Shown here: positions 1 to 8,583 of the stretch, one piece after another
Position numbering within the stretch: the first letter of the stretch is position 1
Layout: every line of letters begins with the position of its first letter
Source: Paenibacillus gyeongsangnamensis
GTDB lineage: Bacteria; Bacillota; Bacilli; Paenibacillales; NBRC-103111
Length of the DNA stretch: 64,000 nt
Direction: 5' to 3'
NCBI RefSeq assembly: GCF_027533625.1
Contig: NZ_JAQAGZ010000006.1
Location: 124,001-188,000 of the forward strand
The notes under the pieces: model-generated
What the model was told of the DNA's origin: nothing
Seen by the model: the letters and a program-made list of their open reading frames with translations, nothing else
Databases searched by the model: none
Translations under genes and position numbers: made by a program

Positions 1-1
1 A

Positions 2-421
2 TATTACCCGGTGTTCGATATCGGAGCCAAGACGGCCAGCGGGTCTTTCCTGACGCAGGGGATGATCGTTGTTCCTTGCTCCATGGGTACGTTGTCCGGC
101 ATCGCTAACGGGGCATCAGATAACTTGCTCGAACGAACGGCGGACGTGATGCTGAAGGAAGGCCGGAAGCTGATCGTTGTGCCCAGAGAAACTCCGCTGC
201 ATGCCATTCATTTGGAGAATATGCTCAAGCTGGCGCGAATGGGCGTCAGGATCATTCCGGCCATGCCCGCTTTCTATCATGGACCACAAACGCTGGACGA
301 TATCGTGGATTTCATGGTCGGCAAAATCTTGGACTGCATGGATATTGAACATCAATTGTTTAAAAGATGGGGTATGCCAAATGACGAAGAAACCAAGGGG
401 AATCCGAATCGGCCGCATTGA
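2..421 (+). CDS. ubiX: UbiX-type flavin prenyltransferase (5' end outside window)
   Basis: This is the C-terminal 139 residues of a UbiX-family enzyme, which prenylates FMN to make the cofactor of UbiD-type decarboxylases. The fragment shows the family signatures [15 protein letters not shown] and [13 protein letters not shown]. The N-terminal glycine-rich FMN-binding part lies upstream of the window. The stop overlaps the start of mqnA, so the two are translationally coupled. Together with mqnA this suggests that it serves late decarboxylation in futalosine-type menaquinone synthesis (inference). It could serve another UbiD-family enzyme instead. Confidence 0.9.
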   Translation, partial: YYPVFDIGAKTASGSFLTQGMIVVPCSMGTLSGIANGASDNLLERTADVMLKEGRKLIVVPRETPLHAIHLENMLKLARMGVRIIPAMPAFYHGPQTLDDIVDFMVGKILDCMDIEHQLFKRWGMPNDEETKGNPNRPH

Positions 422-1244
422 TTTCGCCAATGTCTGGCCGCTGTTTTATTATTTTCCGTTCTCCGCGTTCGGTACGGAGATCGAAGTGACGCAGCAGGTG
501 CCCACGGGCCTTAACCGGGCGATGGCTAAAGGCGAGATTGATATCGGTCCGATTTCGTCCTTTGCTTATGGGGAAAATTTCGAGGAGTACATGATTTTCC
601 CTCACATGTCGGTCAGCGCCTTCAGCCACGTGCATTCCTTGCTGCTATTTCATAAGAAGCCTTTGGAAGAGCTGGACAATACGACCGTGATGCTGCCGAC
701 GACATCGGCTACGACGGTCAATCTGCTTAAGATCATATTGAATAAGTTTTATAACCTGCAGCCGAATTACGTGTATGCCGAACCGGACTTGGAAACGATG
801 ATGAAGGAGGCGGACGCCGCGCTGCTCATCGGAGACCATGCGATTAAGGCAAGCTGGCAGGACATGGGATATATGGTGACGGACCTTGGGGCGGAGTGGA
901 CTCGGCTTACAGGACACTGGATGTCCTTCGCCATTTGCGTCATCCGGAAGCAGGCTGTGGAGCAGCAGCCCGAGCTGGTAAAACGCATTTATGAAGGCTT
1001 CCTCGAGAGCAAACGAAAGTCGCTCGAGGATTTGACCGCTCTCGTTCAGGATGCGCGGACGCTGCATGGAGGAACAGAGGCCTATTGGGAGCATTATTTC
1101 AAAAATTTATGCTATGACTTCGGTCCGAAGCAGTGGGAAGGGCTGCAGCTGTATTACCGGTATGCGGCGGAGCTGGGTTTCCTGGATCGTGAAGTGAAGC
1201 TGCATATTTGGGAAGACAATTCTGTGGTACGGGTGACGGAATGA
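381..1244 (+). CDS. mqnA: Chorismate dehydratase, futalosine menaquinone pathway
   Basis: A 287-residue MqnA/MqnD-family protein. MqnA dehydrates chorismate to 3-[(1-carboxyvinyl)oxy]benzoate, the first step of the futalosine route to menaquinone in the cytoplasm. The N-terminus contains [16 protein letters not shown], followed by the family segment [15 protein letters not shown] chose ATG 381 because the family starts just before the [12 protein letters not shown] segment and a GATGGGG site precedes it; the open frame upstream merely runs through ubiX. It overlaps ubiX by 41 bases and ends in an ATGA overlap with hepT, so it is part of a tight menaquinone operon. MqnD is the alternative, but the sequence next to ubiX and the length fit MqnA better. 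Confidence 0.88.
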   Translation: MTKKPRGIRIGRIDFANVWPLFYYFPFSAFGTEIEVTQQVPTGLNRAMAKGEIDIGPISSFAYGENFEEYMIFPHMSVSAFSHVHSLLLFHKKPLEELDNTTVMLPTTSATTVNLLKIILNKFYNLQPNYVYAEPDLETMMKEADAALLIGDHAIKASWQDMGYMVTDLGAEWTRLTGHWMSFAICVIRKQAVEQQPELVKRIYEGFLESKRKSLEDLTALVQDARTLHGGTEAYWEHYFKNLCYDFGPKQWEGLQLYYRYAAELGFLDREVKLHIWEDNSVVRVTE

Positions 1245-2215
1245 AACTGTTGGATTTATATGCCAAATTAAAAAGAGATATCAGCTACATCGAGAAGGAG
1301 CTGGAGCGGAGCATCGACGTGGAACATCCGATGCTCCGCGAAGCGTCTCTTCATCTGCTCAAAGCAGGCGGCAAGCGGATTCGCCCGGTATTCGTACTGC
1401 TCGGCGCCAAGTTCGGAATATACGACCTGGAGCGGGTCAAGCACGTGGCCGTGCCTCTGGAGCTCATTCATATGGCTTCGCTCGTGCACGACGATGTGAT
1501 CGACGACGCTTCCACCCGGAGGGGGCAGCTTACGGTGCGCTCGAAGTGGGACAACCGGATCGCCATGTATACGGGGGATTACATTTTTGCGAAAGCGCTG
1601 AACATTGTGACCAAGCTCCCGAATCCGCAGATCCATCAAATCCTGTCCAAGACGCTGGTCGAGATGAGCATCGGCGAGATGGAGCAGATCCGCTTCTTCT
1701 TCCATACGGAGCAGACGGTACGGGATTATCTGCTGCGCATCCGTAGAAAAACCGCGCTTCTCATTGCGATTTCTTGCCAATTGGGAGGGCTGGCGGCGGA
1801 GGCCGGCGAAAACTTCTGTCGACAGCTGTATGCTTTCGGCTATAATGTAGGCATGGCCTTCCAGGTGCGCGACGATCTGCTCGATCTGTGCGGAACCGAG
1901 AAGGAGATCGGGAAGCCGCCGGGCAGCGATATCAAGCAGGGGAACATTACGATACCCGTTATTTTCGCCCTGCAGGACGAGGCGCTGCGTCCGAAGCTTC
2001 TGGAGGAAATCGTCCGCATCCAGGCGACCGACGGCCAGACGGATATCAGCGCGTTCCTGCAAATGATCCGGACGAGCGACGGGATCCGCTGCGCGGAAGA
2101 GCTGGCTTCCAAGTACATAGACAAAGCGATTCGTGCGTTAGACAAGCTGCCGGATATTCAGGCGAAAAAGGATTTAATCAGCGTCGCTCATTTTGTAGGC
2201 AACCGCTCATATTGA
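1241..2215 (+). CDS. hepT: Heptaprenyl diphosphate synthase catalytic subunit
   Basis: A trans-polyprenyl synthase of 324 residues. It condenses isopentenyl diphosphate units onto farnesyl diphosphate to build the menaquinone side chain. Both aspartate-rich metal and substrate sites are visible: LVHDDVIDDA near residue 85 and FQVRDDLLD near residue 210. ATG 1241 sits in the ATGA overlap with mqnA. The family usually needs a small partner, HepS, which in Bacillus lies upstream and would be outside this window. The chain length (seven units) is inferred from synteny and not from the sequence. Confidence 0.92.
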   Translation: MKLLDLYAKLKRDISYIEKELERSIDVEHPMLREASLHLLKAGGKRIRPVFVLLGAKFGIYDLERVKHVAVPLELIHMASLVHDDVIDDASTRRGQLTVRSKWDNRIAMYTGDYIFAKALNIVTKLPNPQIHQILSKTLVEMSIGEMEQIRFFFHTEQTVRDYLLRIRRKTALLIAISCQLGGLAAEAGENFCRQLYAFGYNVGMAFQVRDDLLDLCGTEKEIGKPPGSDIKQGNITIPVIFALQDEALRPKLLEEIVRIQATDGQTDISAFLQMIRTSDGIRCAEELASKYIDKAIRALDKLPDIQAKKDLISVAHFVGNRSY

Positions 2216-2285
2216 CGGTTAGCCGCAAGAAGCAAGGTTTCCGCTCTTATTCCGTTATCTACTATAACCCGAGAGGAGCTTGGTT

Positions 2286-2729
2286 ATGGAACAAACGTTT
2301 CTAATGGTAAAGCCGGACGGCGTTCAGCGCGGACTGGTAGGAGAAATCGTACGGCGCTTCGAGCGTAAAGGACTCAAGCTGGTGGCGGCCAAGCTGCTTC
2401 AAGTCAGCCGGGAGCAAGCCGAGAAGCATTACGAGGAGCATTACGGCAAAGATTTCTACGACCGGCTCATTCAGTTCATTACTTCCGGTCCGGTATTTGC
2501 CATGGTATGGGAAGGCGACCGCGCCATTGCTTTAACCCGCGCCATGATCGGCAAGACGGATGCGTTGGAAGCGGCTCCCGGAACGATCCGCAGCGATTTC
2601 GCCGTACATACGAATCTGAATTTGATTCACGGCTCGGATTCGCCGGAAAGCGCGGCGCGTGAAATTGCCAATTATTTCGCGCAGGATGAAATCGTATCTT
2701 ACGAAAAAACGGTACAGCCTTGGATTTAA
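2286..2729 (+). CDS. ndk: Nucleoside diphosphate kinase
   Basis: A 147-residue NDK of standard length. It transfers the gamma phosphate of ATP to other nucleoside diphosphates through a phospho-histidine. The N-terminal [16 protein letters not shown] and the active-site segment [12 protein letters not shown], which holds the catalytic histidine, are both intact. ATG 2286 is preferred over an in-frame TTG six bases upstream because GAGAGGAG (2271-2278) is correctly spaced to it. It lies between hepT and cheR, the same order as in Bacillus subtilis. The preceding 70-base gap shows no terminator. Confidence 0.97.
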   Translation: MEQTFLMVKPDGVQRGLVGEIVRRFERKGLKLVAAKLLQVSREQAEKHYEEHYGKDFYDRLIQFITSGPVFAMVWEGDRAIALTRAMIGKTDALEAAPGTIRSDFAVHTNLNLIHGSDSPESAAREIANYFAQDEIVSYEKTVQPWI

Positions 2730-2743
2730 ACGGGGGAGTCAGC

Positions 2744-3529
2744 TTGGAGGAACATAAGGATTTTCTGCTTTTTGTTAAAAAGGTTAAGGATTACACCTCC
2801 ATCGATTTGGCTCAGTACAAGGAAGCCCAGATGAAGCGGCGTCTGACCACGCTTCGAATGAAGAAAGGCTATGCTACGTTCGCTGCGTTCTTCGAAGCCA
2901 TGACCAAGGACAAAGAGCTGTTCTATGAGTTCCTGGACCGGATGACCATCAACGTATCCGAGTTTTGGCGCAATCCGAACCGCTGGGAGGTGCTCGAGCA
3001 GCGGTTCCTGCCGGAGATGGTGCGCAAATCGCGCAAGCTGAAATGCTGGAGCGCCGCCTGCTCTACCGGGGAAGAGCCTTACACGCTCTCAATGATTTTG
3101 TCGGAGCTCGGGGTTCTGCAGGAGACGGTCGTCCTCGCCTCGGATATCGATGAGGGCGCATTGGAGAAGGCGAAGCGGGCCGTCTATGCGGACCGTTCGG
3201 TGCGCGATGTGCCGGCCAAGTATTTGCAGAAGTATTACCGCCAGGAGAATTTGACCTATCATATTGCGGATTCGCTCAAGAAGGCGATCCGGTTTCAGAA
3301 GCAGAATTTGCTGACGGATCCGTTCGATACGCAGTTCGACTTGATCATTTGCCGCAACGTCATGATTTATTTCACCGAAGAGGCGAAGCACCTGCTCTAT
3401 CACAAATTTGCGAAGGCGCTGAAGCCGGGCGGCATCCTGTTCGTGGGCAGCACGGAGCAAATCTTCTCGCCGGGACAATATGAGCTTGAGCCGGCGGATA
3501 CGTTTTTTTACCGTAAATTGCAATCATAG
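2744..3529 (+). CDS. cheR: Chemotaxis protein methyltransferase CheR
   Basis: A 261-residue S-adenosylmethionine-dependent glutamate O-methyltransferase. It methylates the cytoplasmic domains of chemoreceptors during adaptation. An all-alpha N-terminal domain is followed by the SAM-binding segment CWSAACSTGEEPYTLSM and by DLIICRNVMIYF. TTG 2744 is preferred because GGGGGAG lies five bases upstream. A more distal TTG at 2720 would overlap ndk and has a poorer site. No other chemotaxis gene is in the window. The location between ndk and aroC is conserved in Bacillus. Confidence 0.93.
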   Translation: MEEHKDFLLFVKKVKDYTSIDLAQYKEAQMKRRLTTLRMKKGYATFAAFFEAMTKDKELFYEFLDRMTINVSEFWRNPNRWEVLEQRFLPEMVRKSRKLKCWSAACSTGEEPYTLSMILSELGVLQETVVLASDIDEGALEKAKRAVYADRSVRDVPAKYLQKYYRQENLTYHIADSLKKAIRFQKQNLLTDPFDTQFDLIICRNVMIYFTEEAKHLLYHKFAKALKPGGILFVGSTEQIFSPGQYELEPADTFFYRKLQS

Positions 3530-3609
3530 GTATAAGTTACGCCTGCGAGCCCCATACTAGAAACATATCATTCGTCCGGTACAGCTAGAATGCGGACAGG
3601 AGGGCTCGA

Positions 3610-3774
3610 ATGGATAAACGCAAGGTGATCACCGCTTACCGACGCGGTTTTATTACGATGCAGGAGTGCGCTCAGATCCTCGGAATCGATTCGCTTCAGG
3701 TGATGGGGATGATGAACGAGCCGGAGCAGCCGAACAACGTCGGCCTATTAAAGAAACAACCGGTTAACGGGTAA
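3610..3774 (+). CDS. Small conserved-looking basic protein, possible HTH
   Basis: A 54-residue ORF with a near-perfect AGGAGGG site (3598-3604) five bases before its ATG. The sequence begins MDKRKVITAYRRGFITMQEC and continues with AQILGIDSLQVMGMM. This reads like a compact helix-turn-helix in which RGFITMQECAQILGI forms the turn region, and resembles short anti-repressor or SinI-like peptides. I do not recognise a named family. It stands alone between cheR and the terminator at 3811, so it may be read from the hepT-ndk-cheR transcript. Function is unknown. The strong ribosome site is the main reason to call it real. Confidence 0.6.
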   Translation: MDKRKVITAYRRGFITMQECAQILGIDSLQVMGMMNEPEQPNNVGLLKKQPVNG

Positions 3775-3810
3775 AACCGATTCGCGCGATCGATCGAATG
3801 AAGCGTAAGG

Positions 3811-3836
3811 GCGCCTGGACGGCGCTTCTTTTTTTA
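3811..3836 (+). terminator. Intrinsic terminator before the aro operon
   Basis: GCGCC and GGCGC form a five-pair stem around the loop TGGAC, and a T-rich run follows. It separates the ndk-cheR unit from the aroC promoter. Confidence 0.7.
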
Positions 3837-3848
3837 TGCCCGCATTTC

Positions 3849-3877
3849 TTGTCAAACGAGGGTACCTATACTATAAT
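3849..3877 (+). promoter_or_regulatory. Sigma-A promoter of the aromatic supraoperon
   Basis: TTGTCA (3849-3854), a 17-base spacer and a perfect TATAAT (3872-3877) lie about 110 bases upstream of aroC. The leader contains a CCCG-TTCG-CGGG hairpin (3927-3938) without a T tract, so no attenuator is evident here. Confidence 0.85.
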
Positions 3878-3986
3878 TACAGGAATGGAGTACATAAAAG
3901 CGCTAAAGCGTTACACAGCTCCGAGACCCGTTCGCGGGAAGCGGTCCAGGGCTTTTGTGGGATAGGATGAAAGGGGACAGACAGAA

Positions 3987-5150
3987 GTGAGATACTTGAC
4001 AGCAGGGGAAACGCACGGTCCGCAGCTGACGGCCATTATCGAAGGCTTTCCGAGCAACGTGACCATTAATTTTGAGGAAGTGAACAACCAGCTTGCCCGT
4101 CGTCAGAAAGGTTACGGCCGGGGACGACGCATGCAAATTGAGAAGGATACCGCTGCTATCCTCGGCGGCGTGCGCCACGGCAAAACGACCGGCGCTCCGA
4201 TCGCCCTCGTGGTCGAGAACAACGATTGGAAGCACTGGACATCGGTAATGAACATCGAGCCGATTGAAGGCAGCGACGAGACGAAGCGGCGCGTGAATCG
4301 CCCGCGTCCCGGACATGCGGACCTGAACGGCGGCTTGAAATACAATCAGCGCGATCTGCGCAATATTCTCGAGCGTTCCAGCGCGCGCGAAACGACCATA
4401 CGCGTGGCCGTGGGGGCCATGGCCCGCGAGCTGCTGAAGGAATTCGGCATCAAAGTGGCGGGACAAGTCATCCGGATCGGCGACGTAGAGGTGAACCGCA
4501 AGGAGCTGCCTATCGATGAGCTGATTCGCATCACGGAGGAGTCTCCGGTCCGCGTTACGGACCCGGAAGCGGAAGCCAAGATGATCGCGGCGATCGACGC
4601 AGCGAAGGAAGACGGCGATACGCTGGGTGGCATCGTGGAATGCATTATCGAAGGTGTTCCTGTAGGCTTGGGAAGCCACGTGCAGTGGGACCGCAAGCTG
4701 GACGGACGGATTGCCCAGGCGGTCGTCTCGATTCAAGCGTTCAAAGGCGTGGAATTCGGCATCGGGTTCGAGGCGGCCGAACGCAGAGGCTCGACGGTTC
4801 ATGACGAGATCAACTACGATGCGGACCGCGGTTTCACCCGCGCAACCAACCGGGCAGGGGGCTTCGAGGGCGGCATGACGACGGGCGAGCCGATTGTCGT
4901 GCGAGGGGTCATGAAGCCGATCTCAACGCTGTATAAGGCGCTGCAGAGCGTGGATATCGATACCAAGGAAGCGTTCACCGCCCAGGTGGAGCGATCGGAT
5001 ACATGCGCGGTACCGGCTGCAGGCGTCATTCTGGAGAATGTCGTCGCCTGGGAAGTGGCCAAGGCGTTCATGGAGAAGTTCGGCGGCGATTCGATCGAAG
5101 AAATCCGCCGGAACTACAACAGCTACCTGGAACAGGTCAAAAGCTATTAA
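3987..5150 (+). CDS. aroC: Chorismate synthase
   Basis: A 387-residue chorismate synthase (called aroF in Bacillus). It converts EPSP to chorismate with reduced FMN. The N-terminal [20 protein letters not shown] and the arginine-rich segment [15 protein letters not shown] are family hallmarks. It starts at GTG 3987 with AAAGGGGA upstream. It is the first gene of an operon that continues with aroB, aroH and the trp genes, and it makes the shared precursor for tryptophan, phenylalanine, tyrosine, folate and, through mqnA upstream, menaquinone. Confidence 0.97.
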   Translation: MRYLTAGETHGPQLTAIIEGFPSNVTINFEEVNNQLARRQKGYGRGRRMQIEKDTAAILGGVRHGKTTGAPIALVVENNDWKHWTSVMNIEPIEGSDETKRRVNRPRPGHADLNGGLKYNQRDLRNILERSSARETTIRVAVGAMARELLKEFGIKVAGQVIRIGDVEVNRKELPIDELIRITEESPVRVTDPEAEAKMIAAIDAAKEDGDTLGGIVECIIEGVPVGLGSHVQWDRKLDGRIAQAVVSIQAFKGVEFGIGFEAAERRGSTVHDEINYDADRGFTRATNRAGGFEGGMTTGEPIVVRGVMKPISTLYKALQSVDIDTKEAFTAQVERSDTCAVPAAGVILENVVAWEVAKAFMEKFGGDSIEEIRRNYNSYLEQVKSY

Positions 5151-5191
5151 TCGGCTTTCATGAAGATGGCTGGCGGACGGGGGAACCGAAT

Positions 5192-6289
5192 ATGATTAAA
5201 GAATTGACGGTTAACTTGGGCGAACGGTCCTACCCGATTTACATCGGGGAAGGATTGTTAAGCGAGATCGGCGCTTACTTCGAGAAGCACGGCATCGGCA
5301 AGGGCTCGCCGCTCTTGATCGTGACCGACACCCATGTCGGGCCCAAGTATTTGAAGGAAGTCGCCGGACGTCTGGAGAGCGCCGGTTATAAGGTGGCGGC
5401 CCATACGGTCGATTCCGGCGAAAAATCGAAGTCGCTCGCGGTGCTTGAGGATGTTGTCGCGACGGCCCTTGAGGCCGGTCTCGACCGCAAGTCGACGGTT
5501 ATCGCGCTCGGCGGCGGCGTTGTGGGGGATTTGGCCGGCTTCGTTGCGGCAAGCTACATGCGCGGAATCCGGTTCGTCCAAGTACCGACAACGATCTTGG
5601 CGCACGACAGCAGCGTCGGAGGCAAGGTCGCGGTGAATCATCCGCTAGCGAAGAACATCATCGGCGCGTTTCATCAGCCGGAGATGGTGTTCTACGATAC
5701 GCAGACGCTGCAATCGCTGCCGGACCGCGAAGTCAGAGCCGGGCTGTCGGAGATGATCAAGCACGGTCTGATCTGGGATGCTGAATTTACGGCATGGTGC
5801 GAAGAGAATGCCGGTAAGCTGGTCGGACTGGACTCCGAAGCGCTTCAACACGGCTTGTACATGGGCTGCAGCGTGAAAGCGGCCGTCGTGTCTAAGGATG
5901 AACGGGAGAACGACCTTCGTGCCATACTGAACTTGGGGCACACGCTCGGACATGCGCTTGAAGCGGTAGCGGGCTATGGGGAGCTGCTGCATGGTGAAGC
6001 CATCGCCATCGGGATGGTAGCGGCTGCGAAGCTGGCGGTCAAGCTCGGTTATCCCGAACACATCGATACGGTCACGGAACGGATTTTCCGTAAATTCGGA
6101 CTGCCGGTTCGCATTCCGGCGCATCTGGATACGCACGAAATCATGCGGGCCATGATGCATGACAAGAAATTCAATGAAGGCAAGATGGTATACATTATTC
6201 CGACCGATATCGGCAAGGTTGTCATCGATAAGAACGTCTCCGCCGAGTCGGTCAAACAAATCGTCAATCGAATGAAACAGGAGGACTAA
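5192..6289 (+). CDS. aroB: 3-Dehydroquinate synthase
   Basis: A 365-residue NAD- and metal-dependent enzyme that cyclises DAHP to 3-dehydroquinate, the second shikimate step. The cofactor-binding segment GGGVVGDLAGFVAASYMRG and the metal-ligand region with NLGHTLGHALE are present. ATG 5192 begins MIKELTVNLGERSYPIYIG, the normal family start; the open frame continues upstream into aroC without meaning. It lies 41 bases after aroC and only three bases before aroH, consistent with co-transcription. Confidence 0.97.
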   Translation: MIKELTVNLGERSYPIYIGEGLLSEIGAYFEKHGIGKGSPLLIVTDTHVGPKYLKEVAGRLESAGYKVAAHTVDSGEKSKSLAVLEDVVATALEAGLDRKSTVIALGGGVVGDLAGFVAASYMRGIRFVQVPTTILAHDSSVGGKVAVNHPLAKNIIGAFHQPEMVFYDTQTLQSLPDREVRAGLSEMIKHGLIWDAEFTAWCEENAGKLVGLDSEALQHGLYMGCSVKAAVVSKDERENDLRAILNLGHTLGHALEAVAGYGELLHGEAIAIGMVAAAKLAVKLGYPEHIDTVTERIFRKFGLPVRIPAHLDTHEIMRAMMHDKKFNEGKMVYIIPTDIGKVVIDKNVSAESVKQIVNRMKQED

Positions 6290-6292
6290 CGG

Positions 6293-6673
6293 ATGTTCGT
6301 GAGGGGAATCCGCGGCGCAACCACCGTGGAACACAATGAAGAGAACGAGATTTTAAGCGCAACCACCGAGCTCCTGAATCATATTATTGCCAATAACGGC
6401 ATCGTGCCGGATGAAATCGCCAGCGTATTCGTTACCGTAACCCAGGATTTGACCGCTACGTTCCCTGCCCGGGCCATTCGCGAAATGGAAGGCTGGGAGC
6501 TGGTGCCGCTGATGTGCTCCTTGGAGGTACCGGTCGAAGGCAGCTTGCCGCTCTGCATCCGGCTGATGGTTATGGTCAATACGGAGAAGAAGCAGGACGA
6601 AATCCAGCACGTTTATTTGAAAGAAGCGATGCGCCTCCGTCCCGATTTATCCAAATTGACAAGAGCACAATAG
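6293..6673 (+). CDS. aroH: Chorismate mutase, AroH class
   Basis: A 126-residue monofunctional chorismate mutase of the Bacillus AroH trimer type. It rearranges chorismate to prephenate for phenylalanine and tyrosine. The N-terminal MFVRGIRGATTVE and the RAIREMEGWELVPLMCS region fit the family, including the arginine and cysteine residues that line the active site. An AGGAGG site sits ahead of ATG 6293. The 3' end of this gene carries the trp promoter (6656-6685), and its TAG stop lies inside the promoter spacer. Confidence 0.96.
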   Translation: MFVRGIRGATTVEHNEENEILSATTELLNHIIANNGIVPDEIASVFVTVTQDLTATFPARAIREMEGWELVPLMCSLEVPVEGSLPLCIRLMVMVNTEKKQDEIQHVYLKEAMRLRPDLSKLTRAQ

Positions 6674-6685
6674 AGGTAGTATAGT
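6656..6685 (+). promoter_or_regulatory. Internal trp promoter inside the aroH 3' end
   Basis: A perfect TTGACA (6656-6661) is followed after 18 bases by TATAGT (6680-6685). The predicted transcript start is near 6692. An internal promoter at this place is also how the B. subtilis trp operon is arranged. Confidence 0.8.
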
Positions 6686-6692
6686 TAGTTCT

Positions 6693-6780
6693 GAGAAGTT
6701 GTTTAGGAACGAGTAGAGTAGAGCCGAGTGCAAGACAGTTCAGTAGAGTTTAGACGAGACGAGCGAGTAATCTTAGTGAG
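6693..6780 (+). promoter_or_regulatory. Probable TRAP (MtrB) binding site in trp leader
   Basis: The leader RNA holds NAG triplets at an exact five-base period. They start at 6711, 6716, 6721, 6726, 6736, 6741, 6746, 6751, 6756 and 6761, with CAA at the one missing position (6731). Seven of these are GAG, one is TAG and two are CAG. Further GAG or TAG triplets lie at 6693, 6704, 6765, 6774 and 6778. Eleven G/UAG triplets with two- or three-base spacers are the known target of tryptophan-bound TRAP in Bacillus. The TRAP gene itself is not in the window. Confidence 0.82.
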
Positions 6781-6910
6781 TTATGGAACGGAGTGCAGGG
6801 GAAGACGCTTACGCGAGAAGTTTGCTTATTGGACTTTTCTATTTATTTGTCGCGTGCGTCAATTCATCCCGGTGTTCGTCTCCCGACTTCGTCTTCTGCT
6901 GAAATGAACC

Positions 6911-6939
6911 GCCTCTACTTAACAAGTAGAGGCTTTTTT
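6911..6939 (+). terminator. trp leader attenuator terminator
   Basis: GCCTCTACTT (6911-6920) pairs perfectly with AAGTAGAGGC (6924-6933) around a three-base loop, and six T follow. The left arm can alternatively pair with AGTAGAG inside the triplet array (6742-6748 or 6712-6718), which would be the antiterminator. Between the array and this stem, 6794-6910 has no gene. GAAGACG (6801-6807) can pair with CGTCTTC (6890-6896) and bring the two elements together. Confidence 0.85.
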
Positions 6940-6981
6940 GTGCTCATCGCTCGAGCCCAGCAGAGAAGAGGAGAGATGTCC

Positions 6982-8523
6982 ATGTACACACCGGAAGCGA
7001 AAGAAGTATTGCGGCTGGCCAAACAGTACAACCTGATCCCGATCGTCCGCAGTCTGATGGCCGATACGGAAACGCCGATCCGCGTCTTCCAGCATTTTTA
7101 CGAAGAGAAGCAGGCGTTTCTGCTGGAAAGCGTGGAGGGCGGGGTCAAATGGGCTCGTTACTCCTTTATCGGAACGGATCCTTTCATGACGATGCACGCC
7201 AAACACGGCAAAGTGTATATAGACGGTCCGGACGGAAAGGTCGTATCCGATGAGAAGCCGGTGGATTTGCTCAAAGCTTATCTCCGCCATTATACGAGCC
7301 CGTCGCTTCCGGAGCTGCCGCGCTTCACGGGCGGCGCCGTCGGGTTCTTCGGATACGATTTGCTCCAGTATTACGAGAAGCTGCCGCCTCATCGCAAGGA
7401 TGACCTGCAAATGAACGATATTCAATTCATGTTCTGCGACCAGGTGATTGCCTTCGATCATTTCAAGCAGCAGCTTAAGGTGATTGCGAACGTGCATGTG
7501 CCAAAGCATGGGACCGATGCGGACATCTTGGCCTCATACGAAGCCGCCTGCGCCAAAATCGATGCGACGATCGAGCGGATGAAGCGGCCGCTTCCATCCT
7601 TATTCATGGGCGGTCATGCGATTCCGGACGATATCGAGCTGGGCGAGGTGAAATCCAACCTGACGAAGGAGCAATTCATCTCGAATGTGGAGCAGGCGAA
7701 GGAGTATATCCGGGCCGGCGATATTTTCCAGGTGGTGCTATCGCAGCGCTTCGAGATCGAGACGGACGTCTCGCCGCTGCAGGTTTACCGGATTTTGCGG
7801 ACGTTGAACCCTTCGCCTTACATGTACTGTCTGAAAATGGACGACGAGGTCGTCGTCGGCACTTCGCCCGAGCTGCTCGTGCGGGTGGAGGACGAGAAGG
7901 TCGAAACCCGCCCGATCGCGGGAACGCGCCCCCGGGGCAAGACGCCGGAAGAAGATCAGGCGCTCGCCGAAGAGCTGCTGGCCGATGAGAAAGAGCGCGC
8001 GGAGCACTTAATGCTCGTGGACCTGGGCCGCAACGACCTCGGCCGCGTCTCCGAATTCGGCACCGTTAAATGCGATACTTTCATGGAAATCGAACGTTAC
8101 TCCCACGTGATGCACATCGTCTCCAACGTCACTGGCAAGCTGGCGAAGGACAAAGATTTCTACGATGCCTTCATCTCCTGTCTCCCGGCCGGCACGGTCT
8201 CGGGCGCTCCTAAGCTTCGCGCGATGGAAATTATCGCCGAGCTGGAGAACGAGTCGCGCGGCGCTTATGCGGGAGCCATCGGTTATCTCGGATTTTCCGG
8301 CAATCTCGATACGTGCATTACGATCCGGACGATCATCTTCAAGAACGGCAAAGCTTACGTACAGGCCGGAGCAGGCATTGTTTGGGATTCCGTGCCGGAA
8401 AGCGAATACCAGGAGACGTTCAACAAGGCCAAAGGCATGCTGAAATCGATCCGAATCGCTGAAGCCGTGTTTGCGAAGAAACCGAGAGAATATGCGCTGA
8501 TTAATCACGATTACTATCAATAA
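6982..8523 (+). CDS. trpE: Anthranilate synthase component I
   Basis: A 513-residue chorismate-using subunit that makes anthranilate with a glutamine amidotransferase partner. The LLES feedback motif (AFLLESVEGG), which binds tryptophan, is near the N-terminus. The chorismate-binding signature with AGTVSGAPKLRAMEII is near the C-terminus. ATG 6982 is preferred to ATG 6976 because the AGAGGAG site is eight rather than two bases away. The open frame runs back through the leader but lacks coding character there. No trpG is in the operon, so the amidotransferase is presumably a shared PabA encoded elsewhere, as in Bacillus. Confidence 0.96.
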   Translation: MYTPEAKEVLRLAKQYNLIPIVRSLMADTETPIRVFQHFYEEKQAFLLESVEGGVKWARYSFIGTDPFMTMHAKHGKVYIDGPDGKVVSDEKPVDLLKAYLRHYTSPSLPELPRFTGGAVGFFGYDLLQYYEKLPPHRKDDLQMNDIQFMFCDQVIAFDHFKQQLKVIANVHVPKHGTDADILASYEAACAKIDATIERMKRPLPSLFMGGHAIPDDIELGEVKSNLTKEQFISNVEQAKEYIRAGDIFQVVLSQRFEIETDVSPLQVYRILRTLNPSPYMYCLKMDDEVVVGTSPELLVRVEDEKVETRPIAGTRPRGKTPEEDQALAEELLADEKERAEHLMLVDLGRNDLGRVSEFGTVKCDTFMEIERYSHVMHIVSNVTGKLAKDKDFYDAFISCLPAGTVSGAPKLRAMEIIAELENESRGAYAGAIGYLGFSGNLDTCITIRTIIFKNGKAYVQAGAGIVWDSVPESEYQETFNKAKGMLKSIRIAEAVFAKKPREYALINHDYYQ

Positions 8524-8583
8524 GCCGGCGCTTGAGATAGGAAATGGATAATGATAGAGCGAATATTTGGGGAGGCGTGAAGA

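Noticed and set aside
6793..6975. N-terminal extension of trpE through the leader
   Set aside because: The frame is open from GTG 6793 but crosses the terminator, lacks a ribosome site, and does not resemble TrpE N-termini.
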